A stretch of DNA of 64,000 bases, from assembly GCF_030815585.1 (NCBI RefSeq), contig NZ_JAUSWY010000001.1:248001-312000 (forward strand). Reading direction: 5' to 3'. Positions 49,697-57,737 of this stretch are shown here, piece after piece (positions within the stretch are counted from its first letter, which is position 1; each line of letters opens with the position of its first letter). Position numbers and translations under genes: made by a program. The notes below the pieces were generated by a model, which had not been told where the DNA came from, searched no databases, and saw nothing but the letters and a program-made list of their open reading frames with translations. This DNA comes from Arthrobacter pascens (GTDB lineage: Bacteria > Actinomycetota > Actinomycetes > Actinomycetales > Micrococcaceae).

Positions 49697-50737
49697 ATGC
49701 CTTCAAAGACCTTGAAAACAACGACGGCGGCAGCCGTCCTGGCGCTCGGCCTCCTTGCGTCCCAGCCCGCCAACGCAGCCAACGACGCCTCCGACAGCCA
49801 GGCGTTCACCTTTGGCGTCATCGGCGACATCCCCTACGGCGACGCCGAAATCGCCAAGTTCCCGTCCCGCATCCAGGACATCAACGCCGACAGCGCGCTG
49901 GAGTTCGTCACCCACGTGGGCGACATCAAGAACGGCTCCTCGGTCTGCTCGGACGAATATTTCGCTAACATCCGCTCACAGTTCGACACCTTCGAGCACC
50001 CGCTGGTTTTCACCCCGGGGGACAACGAGTGGGTGGACTGCCACCGCACCAACAACGGCGCCTACAACCCGCTGGAACGGCTGGCCAAGCTGCGGGAGGT
50101 CTTCTTCGACGAGCCCGGCAAGGCCCTGGGCGCAACCATGCCGATCAAGACCCAGGAGAACCTGGGGCTTCCGGAAAATGTCCGCTTCACAGAGAACCGC
50201 GTGGCCTTCTCCGTGGTGAACATCCAGGGCAGCAACAACCCGCTACTTCCGTGGACCGGCCTGGGCGAAACCTCTCCCACGCCAGAGCAGCTGGCCGAAG
50301 TTGAGCACCGGACCGATGCCGTCCTGGACCAGATACGCGAGACGTTCGCTGACGCCGAGCGCCGCAACGACCGCGCCGTGGTGCTGATGACCCAGGCCGA
50401 CATGTTCGATCCTTTCCTCCTTGGCGCAGCCTCCGGCAACCCCGAAACCGTGTCCGGATTCCGCGAGATCGTGGCGGCCATCACTGAAGAGACCAACCGC
50501 TTCGACCGCCCGGTCTATCTCATCAACGGCGACAGCCACGTCTTTGCCGAGAACCAGCCGCTGGCGGAGGGCTCACCGTGGCTGAACATCTACGGCCAGC
50601 CCGCCGCGGACGACCTGCAGCGCATCACCGTGGACGGGTCGGCCAACGCCACCAACTACGTCAGGTTCACGGTTGCCGGCAACAGCAGCGACGGCGATGA
50701 TGTCCTGAGCTGGGAGAAGGTCCCCTTCAGCCAGTAG
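49697..50737 (+). CDS. Secreted metallophosphoesterase, non-canonical motifs
   Basis: 346 aa. Signal TTAAAVLALGLLASQPANAA. Motif series: FGVIGDIPYGD (D-x-P instead of D-x-H) near residues 38-48, THVGDIKNGSS near 71, FTPGDNEWVDC near 105 (GDNE where GNHD is usual), MTQADMFDP near 235, and INGDSHVF near 275 (GDSH for GHxH). The pattern is consistent across the protein, indicating a distinct calcineurin-like subgroup and not decay. Substrate unknown. It follows the PI-PLC-like gene in an apparent operon and ends at a strong hairpin shared with the convergent pectin genes. Confidence 0.82.
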   Translation: MPSKTLKTTTAAAVLALGLLASQPANAANDASDSQAFTFGVIGDIPYGDAEIAKFPSRIQDINADSALEFVTHVGDIKNGSSVCSDEYFANIRSQFDTFEHPLVFTPGDNEWVDCHRTNNGAYNPLERLAKLREVFFDEPGKALGATMPIKTQENLGLPENVRFTENRVAFSVVNIQGSNNPLLPWTGLGETSPTPEQLAEVEHRTDAVLDQIRETFADAERRNDRAVVLMTQADMFDPFLLGAASGNPETVSGFREIVAAITEETNRFDRPVYLINGDSHVFAENQPLAEGSPWLNIYGQPAADDLQRITVDGSANATNYVRFTVAGNSSDGDDVLSWEKVPFSQ

Positions 50738-50750
50738 GCACCAGACGGAA

Positions 50751-50785
50751 ACGGACGACGGCGGAAGCCACCCGCCGTCGTCCGT
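50751..50785. terminator. GACGACGGCGGG-family hairpin, copy 2
   Basis: Perfect 14-bp arms (50751-50764 and 50772-50785) with a 7-base loop, exactly in the 56-bp gap between two convergent stops at 50737 and 50794: a bidirectional terminator. Confidence 0.8.
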
Positions 50786-50793
50786 TGAAATAG

Positions 50794-52674
50794 CTAGGCG
50801 GCCACCTCTGACGGCACTACGCTGCAGTCCGCCGTAGAACCTGCGAGTTGCGGTGCCCAACCGTCCGTTCCCTGGAGATAGGTCCTGACCGTGAAGTTGC
50901 CGGCCTCAGCCCCGGGCAACTGTGGACGGTCGAGGGTCACTTGTGCGCCGGGGCCGCGGTTGTTGTACTCGTGGAACCGTGCCTCCCGCCAGGAGAAGCC
51001 GCTCATGTCGGTCCAGGGCGTACCGGAAATGTGCGCGCCGAGCCAGGAGTCCCTGACCAGGACCTGGGCAACCGCCCTCGGGTCACCGCCGGAGTGCCAC
51101 GGCCTGCCAAGATGTACGCTGTTCGCCGCGGCGTCCGAGACAAACCGGCACTGGTCAAAGAGGTAGCCATACTTGATCGACAGATCCAGGCTCCCTGCCG
51201 TCACGTAGCCATTGTTCGTGGTCGAGGCACGGTCCAGGGACTTGATTTCGCAGTCGCTGAAAACAGCGGTCCCGCGGCCGAAGATGAAGTCAACGTCGCC
51301 TTCCACATAGCAGCCCTTGAAGTAGAACCGCGCCGGGACGCCCGCTCCCGGTGAGTTGACCAGCAGGGTGTCCTGGTTGCCCAGGCACCTGACGTTGGTC
51401 AGCACCGAGCGGTCGGCGGTGATGTGCAGCGCGACGGCCTGGCGGTCCTTGATCCCCATGTTGGCGGCCTCATCGAAATCGTTGCTGAACGTCAGGTTCC
51501 GGGCCACGAAGTCCGGCCCGTCAATCCGGACGGATGCGCTGCCGGAGGTGCCGAAATTCCCGCTGCCGTCCGGCTTGGGCGTGCCGGCGGCGTTGTTGTA
51601 GACGAGGAGCACGTCCTCCGGCCTGCTGCCCTGCCCGATGAACGAGATCCGGGGCTTGTTGCTCGGCACCCGCACGGCTTCCCGGTAGGTGCCGGGCTGG
51701 ATCCTGATCACGGTCCGCTGGAGGCTGTTCGAGGGCACGGAGTCGACGGCGGACTGTACCGTCGCGAACGTCCTGCCCGGTCCGACGTCGAGCGTCACCG
51801 GGATATCGATGGGGCGCTCAGCGGGCCAGAACATGCCCAACAGAGGGTCGATGCCGCCGTCGATATTCAGGAAGTAGCCCGGCGGGACGATCTCCTTGGA
51901 TTGCAGTTCGCGTGCCACGAGGCGTGCCACCGCCAACGCACCGGCGGCCTGGAAATGCGTGTTGTCCTCGGAACCCTGCGGATACTGCGGGTGCTCGCCG
52001 GGACTCAGGAAAAGGAAGTGAGACTTGGTTCCTTCCGGCCCCAACTGCTGCCACAACTCCTTTGAGGAAGCTGTCAGGTCCACCAGCGGAGTGCCTGACG
52101 CCGCAGCGAGTTCCCGCACTGCCTGCGGATACGCGCCGTGGGAATCCCGGGCCATCCCGAAGGAATCAAAGCGGCGGCGTTCGACCGGGGTGACCAGGAC
52201 GGGCTTGCCTCCGCGTGCTTTGGCGCCATCGATGTACCGGCTCAGGTACTCCTTGAACGTGGAGTCCGGGAGCGTTCCCCGGGCAGGGTCCGCCACTTTC
52301 TCGTCGTTGTGCCCGAAGGAGATCAGCAGGTAGTCACCCGGCTGCATCAGGGCCAGCGCCCGGTCCAGCAGTCCCGCGTCGGCAAAGCTCTTGGAGGACG
52401 CGCCGGACCAGGCGTAGTCAAAGACGGTTGCCTGCGGTCCCAGAAGGAGCGGCAGGGCCTGTCCCCAGCCGGCGCGGGGGCGTTCGGACTGTTGGTACGC
52501 CGACGACGTCGAGTCACCGACGACGAAGACCACCGGTTTGGTGCGGGGTTTCGCGGGGTCAAGGGCCGCCTGGGTGAAGGCGTTCGCTATGCCCGTTCCC
52601 GAGAGGGCCACGGTTCCCGCAGTGAGCGCCAGGGTGGCCAGTACGCTGCGCCGGCTCGGCAGAATGGCGGCCAT
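50794..52674 (-). CDS. Fused acetylesterase (SGNH) and pectin methylesterase
   Basis: 626 aa with a twin-arginine-like leader SRRSVLATLALTAG. Residues about 45-265 are an SGNH/GDSL esterase of the rhamnogalacturonan acetylesterase type: VVFVVGDSTSS (nucleophile Ser55), ISFGHNDEK near 139, EDNTHFQAAGA near 235 (catalytic Asp and His). Residues about 300-610 are a CE8 pectin methylesterase beta-helix: IQPGTYREAV near 330, GNQDTLLV near 435, GDVDFIFGRGTAVF near 458 (catalytic Asp), and VHLGRPWHSGG near 520. The enzyme removes acetyl and methyl groups from pectin so that the lyase encoded directly upstream (one-base overlap, TGATG) can cut. Two esterases in one exported chain is uncommon. Confidence 0.93.
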   Translation of the reverse strand: MAAILPSRRSVLATLALTAGTVALSGTGIANAFTQAALDPAKPRTKPVVFVVGDSTSSAYQQSERPRAGWGQALPLLLGPQATVFDYAWSGASSKSFADAGLLDRALALMQPGDYLLISFGHNDEKVADPARGTLPDSTFKEYLSRYIDGAKARGGKPVLVTPVERRRFDSFGMARDSHGAYPQAVRELAAASGTPLVDLTASSKELWQQLGPEGTKSHFLFLSPGEHPQYPQGSEDNTHFQAAGALAVARLVARELQSKEIVPPGYFLNIDGGIDPLLGMFWPAERPIDIPVTLDVGPGRTFATVQSAVDSVPSNSLQRTVIRIQPGTYREAVRVPSNKPRISFIGQGSRPEDVLLVYNNAAGTPKPDGSGNFGTSGSASVRIDGPDFVARNLTFSNDFDEAANMGIKDRQAVALHITADRSVLTNVRCLGNQDTLLVNSPGAGVPARFYFKGCYVEGDVDFIFGRGTAVFSDCEIKSLDRASTTNNGYVTAGSLDLSIKYGYLFDQCRFVSDAAANSVHLGRPWHSGGDPRAVAQVLVRDSWLGAHISGTPWTDMSGFSWREARFHEYNNRGPGAQVTLDRPQLPGAEAGNFTVRTYLQGTDGWAPQLAGSTADCSVVPSEVAA

Positions 52675-54044
52675 CAGCGTTCCCCACCTGCCGTGAAGAT
52701 GGGACCGGTGGAGTTCTGAAGCAGTGCCGGCACCGCCTGGGCCGGGTGGACCTGGGTGCGCAGGGTGGGCGTCCAGGAGGTGTCCGCGGCCAACTGGTCC
52801 GCGGGCGCAGCAGCGGCGTTGTACTCGGCGCGAAGGTCCGTGATCTCCCCGTTGACGGCGTTCGCGAGGGTGGTGATTGCCGTTCCTTTCAGGCGCCCGA
52901 TGATCTTCGCGGTGTCGATGCCGGCCGGAAGCGTGAAGGCATTCGCCTCCGCATAGATGTGGGAGTCGAATCCGGCGCCCAGGGTGTAGCCGTAGGGGAG
53001 GGTGCTGTCCTCGGTCACCTTGAAGTGGTTGTTGTACACGTCCACCTGGCCGAAACGGACGCGCGGAGCGCGCTGGCCGACGTTTTCGAAGACGTTGTGG
53101 TGGATGGTGACGCGCAGCTTGCCGGGGTCCCCGCGGGTGGGCGAATCGGTAGAGCCGATCAGGAGCAGCTTGTCATGGTCCGAGAAGCGGTTGAAGGACA
53201 TGGTCACCAGGTCCGAGCCGTTGGTGACGTCGACTGCGCCGTCGTGCACCTGGTAGTGACGGCCGAAGTGGAGCGGCTGGGAGCTGTCCAAGTTGGGGGC
53301 GTCGGTGAATTCGGAGTGGTCGATCCAGACGTGCGTGGCCTTGTTGATGACCTGAAGCAGATCGTATTCGCTGTTCCAGTTGCCCTCGGCGCCGTCGGTG
53401 GGATCCCACGCGGGGAAGCAGTCGGCGGCGTCCCGCACGGTGAGGTTGCGAACGATCACATTGGTGGCGCCGTTGATGCGCAGGGCTGCGCCGGTAATGC
53501 TGCTGTCCGGCGTGGCGCCGACGATGGTGGTGTTGCTGGGGATATCCCAGCGGATGGACTTGGCCTGCTTTGCGGCGGCGAGGCGCCTGGCGCTTTCCTG
53601 CGGGCCTGCGGGTATCTGGCTGCGGCCGTAGCTTGCCGGGTCGAAGTCCTGGAGGTACTGGTCCAGGCTGTAACCGGTGCCTTCGGCGTAGTTTTCACAG
53701 GTCAGGGCTGAACCGTCCGGTGCTGTGTTGGCGTCGATGGTGCCGTGGACCCGGACAATCTTGGGCTGGGCGCCTGCTGCGGCGAAGGCGGCCAGCAGTT
53801 CGGCCTTGGTGGAGACGTCATAGACGTTGGCGTCCCCTGCCGCTGAACCGCCGGTGGTTCCCGTCCCTTCGGATGCCCAGCCGTTCCCCTCGGAAAGAAC
53901 CTGGCGCTCCAGCGGGGTCCGGGCGGTCTGGGCGGCGGGATCGGACCCCGGATTGGGCGCTGCTCCTGCGGGAGCCGAAATGATCAGTGCTCCTGCAACG
54001 GCCAAGGCTGCGGACATGGATAAGTAGGTCCTGCGTTTTCGCAT
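52674..54044 (-). CDS. Secreted pectate lyase, PL1 family
   Basis: 456 aa. Signal YLSMSAALAVAGALIISAPAGAA. Parallel beta-helix: TTGGSAAGDANVYDVSTKAELLAAF near residues 45-70, RVHGTIDANT, SNTTIVGATPDSSITGAALRINGATNVIVRNLTVRD near 170-205, THVWIDHSEFTD near 238, DGAVDVTNGSDLVTMSFNRFSDHDKLLLIGS near 272 (calcium-binding Asp), then LRVTIHHNVFENVGQRAPRVRFGQVDVYNNHF near 310-340, holding the catalytic Arg. It cleaves polygalacturonate by beta-elimination outside the cell. First gene of the two-gene pectin operon, with a LacI-type operator upstream. Confidence 0.93.
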   Translation of the reverse strand: MRKRRTYLSMSAALAVAGALIISAPAGAAPNPGSDPAAQTARTPLERQVLSEGNGWASEGTGTTGGSAAGDANVYDVSTKAELLAAFAAAGAQPKIVRVHGTIDANTAPDGSALTCENYAEGTGYSLDQYLQDFDPASYGRSQIPAGPQESARRLAAAKQAKSIRWDIPSNTTIVGATPDSSITGAALRINGATNVIVRNLTVRDAADCFPAWDPTDGAEGNWNSEYDLLQVINKATHVWIDHSEFTDAPNLDSSQPLHFGRHYQVHDGAVDVTNGSDLVTMSFNRFSDHDKLLLIGSTDSPTRGDPGKLRVTIHHNVFENVGQRAPRVRFGQVDVYNNHFKVTEDSTLPYGYTLGAGFDSHIYAEANAFTLPAGIDTAKIIGRLKGTAITTLANAVNGEITDLRAEYNAAAAPADQLAADTSWTPTLRTQVHPAQAVPALLQNSTGPIFTAGGER

Positions 54045-54135
54045 GTTCTCTCTTCCGTCATTGGAATGAACTGCGCTCCGGTCCGGCGGCTGCTATGACG
54101 ACGGTCACTGCGGAGCGCTGAGAAGGACACTACTC

Positions 54136-54149
54136 AGAAAACGGTTTCT
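54136..54149. promoter_or_regulatory. LacI-family-type operator upstream of pectate lyase
   Basis: AGAAAACGGTTTCT: symmetrical except the two bases flanking the central CG, the classic LacI/GalR half-site geometry. It is 92 bp upstream of the pectate lyase ATG. No LacI gene is in the window, so the regulator is encoded elsewhere. Confidence 0.6.
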
Positions 54150-54247
54150 CGGCAAGGGGAATCCTGCCGACAACTTGGATCTGTTGGCGGAGGACCCGGT
54201 ACCGTACGCCCAGGCTGAGGGCGGCAAGGATGGCCGTGCCCATCAAT

Positions 54248-54478
54248 TTACATGCCTGACGGCTTGGGGCGGACAGGTTCTGTCCGGAACTTGATCAGCT
54301 TGTGCGTCCCGTCGCAATACGGTTTGATCGCCGATGCGCCGCACCGGCAGAGCGCCACCGTCTGGCGCTGCCTCGGCACAGGTTCTCCAGAGGGCGTGAC
54401 GATCTCGAAGTCCCCACGGACCAATAGCGGCCCGTCCGGGCAGACGACGATTGTCCCTTCGGCAGGTTCCTGGTTCAT
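54248..54478 (-). CDS. CDGSH iron-sulfur domain protein
   Basis: 76 aa. The cluster-binding motif is CRCGASAIKPYCDGTHK near residues 44-60, i.e. C-x-C-x2-(S/T)-x3-P-x-C-D-G-x-H, which holds a 2Fe-2S cluster through three Cys and one His. The N-terminal half (VVCPDGPLLVRGDFEIVTPSGEP) is the usual beta-strand lead-in of bacterial members. Role: electron transfer or redox sensing. It lies 22 bp downstream of the iron redox enzyme gene on the same strand, an association suggesting joint function. Confidence 0.92.
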   Translation of the reverse strand: MNQEPAEGTIVVCPDGPLLVRGDFEIVTPSGEPVPRQRQTVALCRCGASAIKPYCDGTHKLIKFRTEPVRPKPSGM

Positions 54479-54500
54479 GTGCCTTCCCGGTTTTGTGTTG

Positions 54501-55556
54501 TCATGCGGCCGTGGGAAGGCCGGTGCGCAGCGAAGGCAGCCCGTTCTCCCAGGTGTCCATGATGTGGAGAGTGAGCCTGGCGTCCAAGGCGATGGCCGCC
54601 GTCGCGCCGAACAGCACGTCGGGGAGCAGGTCCGGTTCTGCCTCTACCAGGCCTCCGGCGAGATCCCGCCCGGCGATCTGTTCGTGGACGGCGTCTGCCT
54701 CGACGTGCTCATCGAAGTAGGCCGTCGCTGCGGCGTCGAAGTTGTGTCGACGGAAACCGTTGCCGTACATCTGGTTAGGCCGGGAGGACGTCATCTCGTA
54801 CATCGCCAGATGCCCGGCGATGGCACCGCGGAGCCGGCGGTTTAGTCCGAACAAGGACATCATGTTGACGGACGCCAAGGCGATGGCGGGCACGGTGTCA
54901 ACGTAGGCACCGTACCGGTCATCCAGTCCCAGGGCGCGCATGGTCCTGCCAAAGAGGGCGCTGTGCATTCGGTCCGCGCGGCCCCCGCCGTACTCGTCGG
55001 CCTGAATCTCCACCAGGGCGGCCTTGGCGCGCCCGGTCAGCCGCGGTATGGCCCACGTGTGCGGGTCCGCCTCTTTGAGCTGGTAGATGGATTTGTGAAT
55101 AAGGAACTCCCGGAGCTGGTCCAGGGTGGCCTTCTTCGCAACAAACTTGGAGAGGCTGGGGCCGGTATCGGCTGCGGCGAGGGCAAACAGAACGGTGGCC
55201 ACGCCGTCGCTCACAGGTCCTGCGGCGGGAACTGGAGGAACTTCGGCGACAGCGGTTGTGGCGGCGTGCCGGAGATCCTGTTCGAACGGCCGCTCCAGGA
55301 GCCGGCGGACGGTGATCAGGCCGGGATGCCATTCCCAGCCGTCGTCTACGCCGTCCAGCCCGCCGTAGTGCAGCTCGTAAAGGCAGAAAAGCGCCAGTTG
55401 GAGGTCGTCGTCTCCGATGACGTCTTCAGCCTCGGCCAGGTTTGCGGTAACAAGTGCCTGAAGTTCGGTCAGGACTGCCTCGGCCTCTGTGGGCCGGCTG
55501 GCCAGGATCGCTAGCAAGGCGGCGCTGATCGGACCCCGCGGTTCAGGGATTTGCAT
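54501..55556 (-). CDS. Iron-containing redox enzyme (heme-oxygenase-like diiron, HDO family)
   Basis: 351 aa all-helical protein. Putative metal ligands appear in LYELHYGGLD near residue 60-69, FLIHKSIYQLKEADPHTWAIPRL near 149-171, EIQADEYGGGRADRMHSALF near 180-200, YEMTSSRPNQMYGNGFRRH near 250-268 and YFDEHVEADAVHEQ near 276-289: a spread of E/H/D residues typical of heme-oxygenase-like diiron oxidases. Members oxidise small molecules, and many have no known substrate. Downstream CDGSH protein may supply electrons (inference). ATG 55556 is the only reasonable start. Confidence 0.85.
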   Translation of the reverse strand: MQIPEPRGPISAALLAILASRPTEAEAVLTELQALVTANLAEAEDVIGDDDLQLALFCLYELHYGGLDGVDDGWEWHPGLITVRRLLERPFEQDLRHAATTAVAEVPPVPAAGPVSDGVATVLFALAAADTGPSLSKFVAKKATLDQLREFLIHKSIYQLKEADPHTWAIPRLTGRAKAALVEIQADEYGGGRADRMHSALFGRTMRALGLDDRYGAYVDTVPAIALASVNMMSLFGLNRRLRGAIAGHLAMYEMTSSRPNQMYGNGFRRHNFDAAATAYFDEHVEADAVHEQIAGRDLAGGLVEAEPDLLPDVLFGATAAIALDARLTLHIMDTWENGLPSLRTGLPTAA

Positions 55557-55660
55557 GGTTCTCCTATGGAATCTTCAGCGCGGGCGTTGGCGGCGCTGAA
55601 GCCGTGTGCATCGTCGGGCCGCTGTCAGCGGCAGTGGCCGCTGCGTGTGGCGTTACAACG

Positions 55661-55771
55661 TCAGGGGCGGTTCCGGCTGCGGGCCGGTCTGGAGCGGCTC
55701 TGCTTGGCCCGGCGGGCGCGCAGCACGCGGCTGATGATGGTGGGGAGGAGGGCGAGCAGCAGTTTCTTCAT
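55661..55771 (-). CDS. Very small basic membrane-active-like protein, 36 aa
   Basis: MKKLLLALLPTIISRVL, then RARRAKQSRSRPARSRNRP. A hydrophobic N-terminal helix of about 16 residues is followed by a tail with 9 Arg and 1 Lys. A good ribosome site (AAAGGA) lies just upstream. Such short ORFs with an identical plan occur in Arthrobacter relatives as far as I recall. It might be a membrane-bound micro-protein. A palindromic operator-like element lies 66 bp upstream. Confidence 0.6.
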   Translation of the reverse strand: MKKLLLALLPTIISRVLRARRAKQSRSRPARSRNRP

Positions 55772-55836
55772 TGCGGTGGTTTCCTTTGTCGTAGTGAATC
55801 AGCGAGGGCCGCCGTTCCTTAGCAGTGCCGCCTTCG

Positions 55837-55860
55837 CAATAGTAAGCATACTTGCTATTG
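55837..55860. promoter_or_regulatory. 24-bp palindromic operator-like site
   Basis: CAATAGtAAGcatacTTgCTATTG: 10 of 12 positions pair. AT-rich in a GC-rich setting and located between the 36-aa gene and the divergent VOC remnant. Resembles MarR-type operators in symmetry; no regulator is identified. Confidence 0.5.
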
Positions 55861-55892
55861 GTTGTGCAAGGTTTGATGCCTGCGAAGACAAG

Positions 55893-55919
55893 CGACGGCG
55901 GGTCCGTCCCGCGCCGTCG
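55893..55919. terminator. GACGACGGCGGG-family hairpin, copy 3
   Basis: CGACGGCG (55893-55900) and CGCCGTCG (55912-55919) with extra internal GGG/CCC pairing. Unlike the other copies it lies upstream of both flanking genes, so it may be a repeat element and not a terminator here. Confidence 0.5.
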
Positions 55920-55978
55920 ACTGCCGTAGCCGCGGGTATCATCGGTACGATCCGTCCCCTTGGAGAGTGGAGCAACCC

Positions 55979-56349
55979 ATGCAGCTCGGCGCTTTTTCGA
56001 TCAGCCTCGCCGTCAAGGACATCGCGGCTTCTGCTGCGTTCTAGGAGAAACTTGGCTTCAGCAGTTTCGGCGGAGACATCACCCAGAACTGGTGATCCTG
56101 AAAAACGGTGAGACGGTCATCGGCCTCTTCCAAGGGATGTTTGAGAAGAATATGCTCACCTTTAACCCGGGTTGGAATCAGGACGCGGAGGCGGTGGACC
56201 GGTTCACTGATGTGCGCGACCTCCAGCGGGAACTCAAGGCCAAGAGCATGGAGTTCCTTTCCGAGGCAGACGAGGGAACGACGGGGCCGGCGAGCTTCAT
56301 CGTCCTGGATCCGGATGGCAACCCGGTGCTGGTCGATCAGCACGTCTGA
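55979..56349 (+). pseudogene. VOC (glyoxalase-like) protein gene broken by a stop and a frameshift
   Basis: ATG 55979 begins [21 protein letters not shown], a normal VOC start, then TAG at 56042-56044 replaces the codon where Tyr is expected (AFYEKLGF). The same frame continues [16 protein letters not shown] and hits TGA at about 56093. One missing base there (TGGTGATC for an expected TGGCTGATC) shifts the frame; after it the reading continues [25 protein letters not shown] to the stop at 56349, giving VOC elements to the end ([17 protein letters not shown]). Two independent lesions make sequencing error less likely. Confidence 0.82.
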
Positions 56350-56493
56350 AGTACGTCTGAAGTAGGTCCGCGGTACGGGCCGGAAACGGCAGAGAACAAC
56401 CTGGATTAGTGCGCTGGCCGTGTTGGGCGCATGGCTCCCCGAGTCATACCAGTGATCCAGGTGGCCCGTACCTTTGCCACTGAGACGCAAACC

Positions 56494-56521
56494 GACGATG
56501 GCGGGACGTACCGCCGTCGTC
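56494..56521. terminator. GACGACGGCGGG-family hairpin, copy 4
   Basis: 11-bp arms (56494-56504 and 56511-56521) with one G-U wobble and a 6-base loop, located between the convergent VOC remnant and the cupin gene. Confidence 0.7.
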
Positions 56522-56549
56522 CGTTCACTTCTCCGGACTCGTCTGCCGA

Positions 56550-56894
56550 TTACTCGGAGGTCTCGCAAGGCCGGATGATCACCAGCATGCTGCAGCCCGG
56601 CCTGCTTTGATAGGGTCCGTGCTTCATCCCGGGGGGCCGGCAAGCATACATGCCCTCAGTAAAGGTTTGCCCCAGCCCCAGGTCGGTCAGTTCTCCGGAG
56701 AGGATCATGACTTCTTCCCAGTAGTCATGGCTGATCGTGCCGAGAGGGGTAGCGGCACCGGCCTCATAGCGTTGGAGGAGTGTTGCGTCGCCGGTGGCGG
56801 GGTCGTGCGCGAGTATCTGGTCCAGGATGTCGGGGCTGCCATGCGGCTGCCACTCCCCGGCAGGCTGGCTGAATTCCATTTGGGGCTTGTTCAT
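56550..56894 (-). CDS. Small cupin-domain protein
   Basis: 114 aa single cupin barrel. RYEAGAATPLGTISHDYWEEVMILSGELTDLG near residues 42-73 and TFTEGMYACRPPGMKHGPYQSRPGCSMLVIIRP near 77-109 are the two cupin motifs; His and Glu in SHDYWEEV and the His of KHGPY can bind a metal. It resembles the ChrR-like cupin/anti-sigma group and small ring-opening dioxygenase-like cupins. It lies 12 bp downstream of the nitrilase-family gene and may belong to the same operon and regulon. Confidence 0.82.
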   Translation of the reverse strand: MNKPQMEFSQPAGEWQPHGSPDILDQILAHDPATGDATLLQRYEAGAATPLGTISHDYWEEVMILSGELTDLGLGQTFTEGMYACRPPGMKHGPYQSRPGCSMLVIIRPCETSE

Positions 56895-56906
56895 GGCCGT
56901 TTCGCT

Positions 56907-57701
56907 TCAGAGGCTTCGGGCATTGGCCAGCACCGGCAGTTTTGCGCGAACGTCCGCGACGGCCGTCGGATCGATGTCCACGACGGCGAGTTCGGGCTCC
57001 TTGCCCAAGGTGACGATAGGTGAACCGAGGGGTGAGATCACGGCGCTATGGCCGATACCGGTGGGGGCTGCGGCGGCCGACGGCAGGCCCATGCTGGCGG
57101 GATCGCCCTGCCCGCATGCCACCACGAACGTGGTGCTGTCCACGGCGCGGGCCCGGATCAGCAGGTCCCACTGCCCCGCCTTCCCCTCACCGGCGCCCCA
57201 TGAAGCGCAGACAATGTTCACCTGGGCGCCGGCCCGGGCGTTGGCCGTGAAAAGGGCGGGAAAGCGGACGTCGTAACAGGTGGCGAGACCAATCACCGTG
57301 CCGTTGAGTTCAAAGGTCACGGGTGACGTGCCGGCGTCCACCGAATCAGATTCGGCGAAACCAAACGCATCAAAGAGGTGGATCTTGTCGTAGGAAGTGC
57401 CGATCCCCGGGCCGGTGACAAGCAGTGTGTTCCGGACGCGGCCTCCCTCGCCGGGAGTGAACATGCCCGCCACCACCGCGATATCCAGTTCTTTGGCGAT
57501 GCTGCGGACTGCGCCGGCCCACGGTCCGTCCAGGGGCTCGGCGATGTCCGACAGGTTGTTCCCGAAGGCGCGCATCGCCGCTTCCGGGAACACCACCAGT
57601 TCGGCGCCAGCGGCCTTGGCGCGGGTGGCGTATTCTCGAATCAGCTCCAGGTTGGCGGCCGGATCGGCTCCGGTGATGATTTGGGCCACTGCTAAACGCA
57701 T
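56907..57701 (-). CDS. Carbon-nitrogen hydrolase (nitrilase superfamily)
   Basis: 264 aa. Catalytic triad visible: Glu in ELVVFPEAAMRAFG near residue 42, Lys in SYDKIHLFDAFG near 110, Cys in IGLATCYDVRFPALF near 145. A further conserved Glu (GAGEGKAGQWD) follows. These enzymes cleave non-peptide C-N bonds in amides or N-carbamoyl compounds. ATG 57701 is preferred; the longer frame adds ten residues that overlap the operator. It is divergent from the GntR gene, with the operator 57721-57737 between them. Confidence 0.9.
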   Translation of the reverse strand: MRLAVAQIITGADPAANLELIREYATRAKAAGAELVVFPEAAMRAFGNNLSDIAEPLDGPWAGAVRSIAKELDIAVVAGMFTPGEGGRVRNTLLVTGPGIGTSYDKIHLFDAFGFAESDSVDAGTSPVTFELNGTVIGLATCYDVRFPALFTANARAGAQVNIVCASWGAGEGKAGQWDLLIRARAVDSTTFVVACGQGDPASMGLPSAAAAPTGIGHSAVISPLGSPIVTLGKEPELAVVDIDPTAVADVRAKLPVLANARSL

Positions 57702-57720
57702 GAAATTACTCCAGTCTGTT

Positions 57721-57737
57721 GTATACATAATGTATGC
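57721..57737. promoter_or_regulatory. GntR regulon operator, site 1
   Basis: GTATACATAATGTATGC, an imperfect palindrome overlapping the GntR start codon (57734) and 20 bp upstream of the hydrolase ATG. A near-identical site lies at 59858. Confidence 0.7.
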
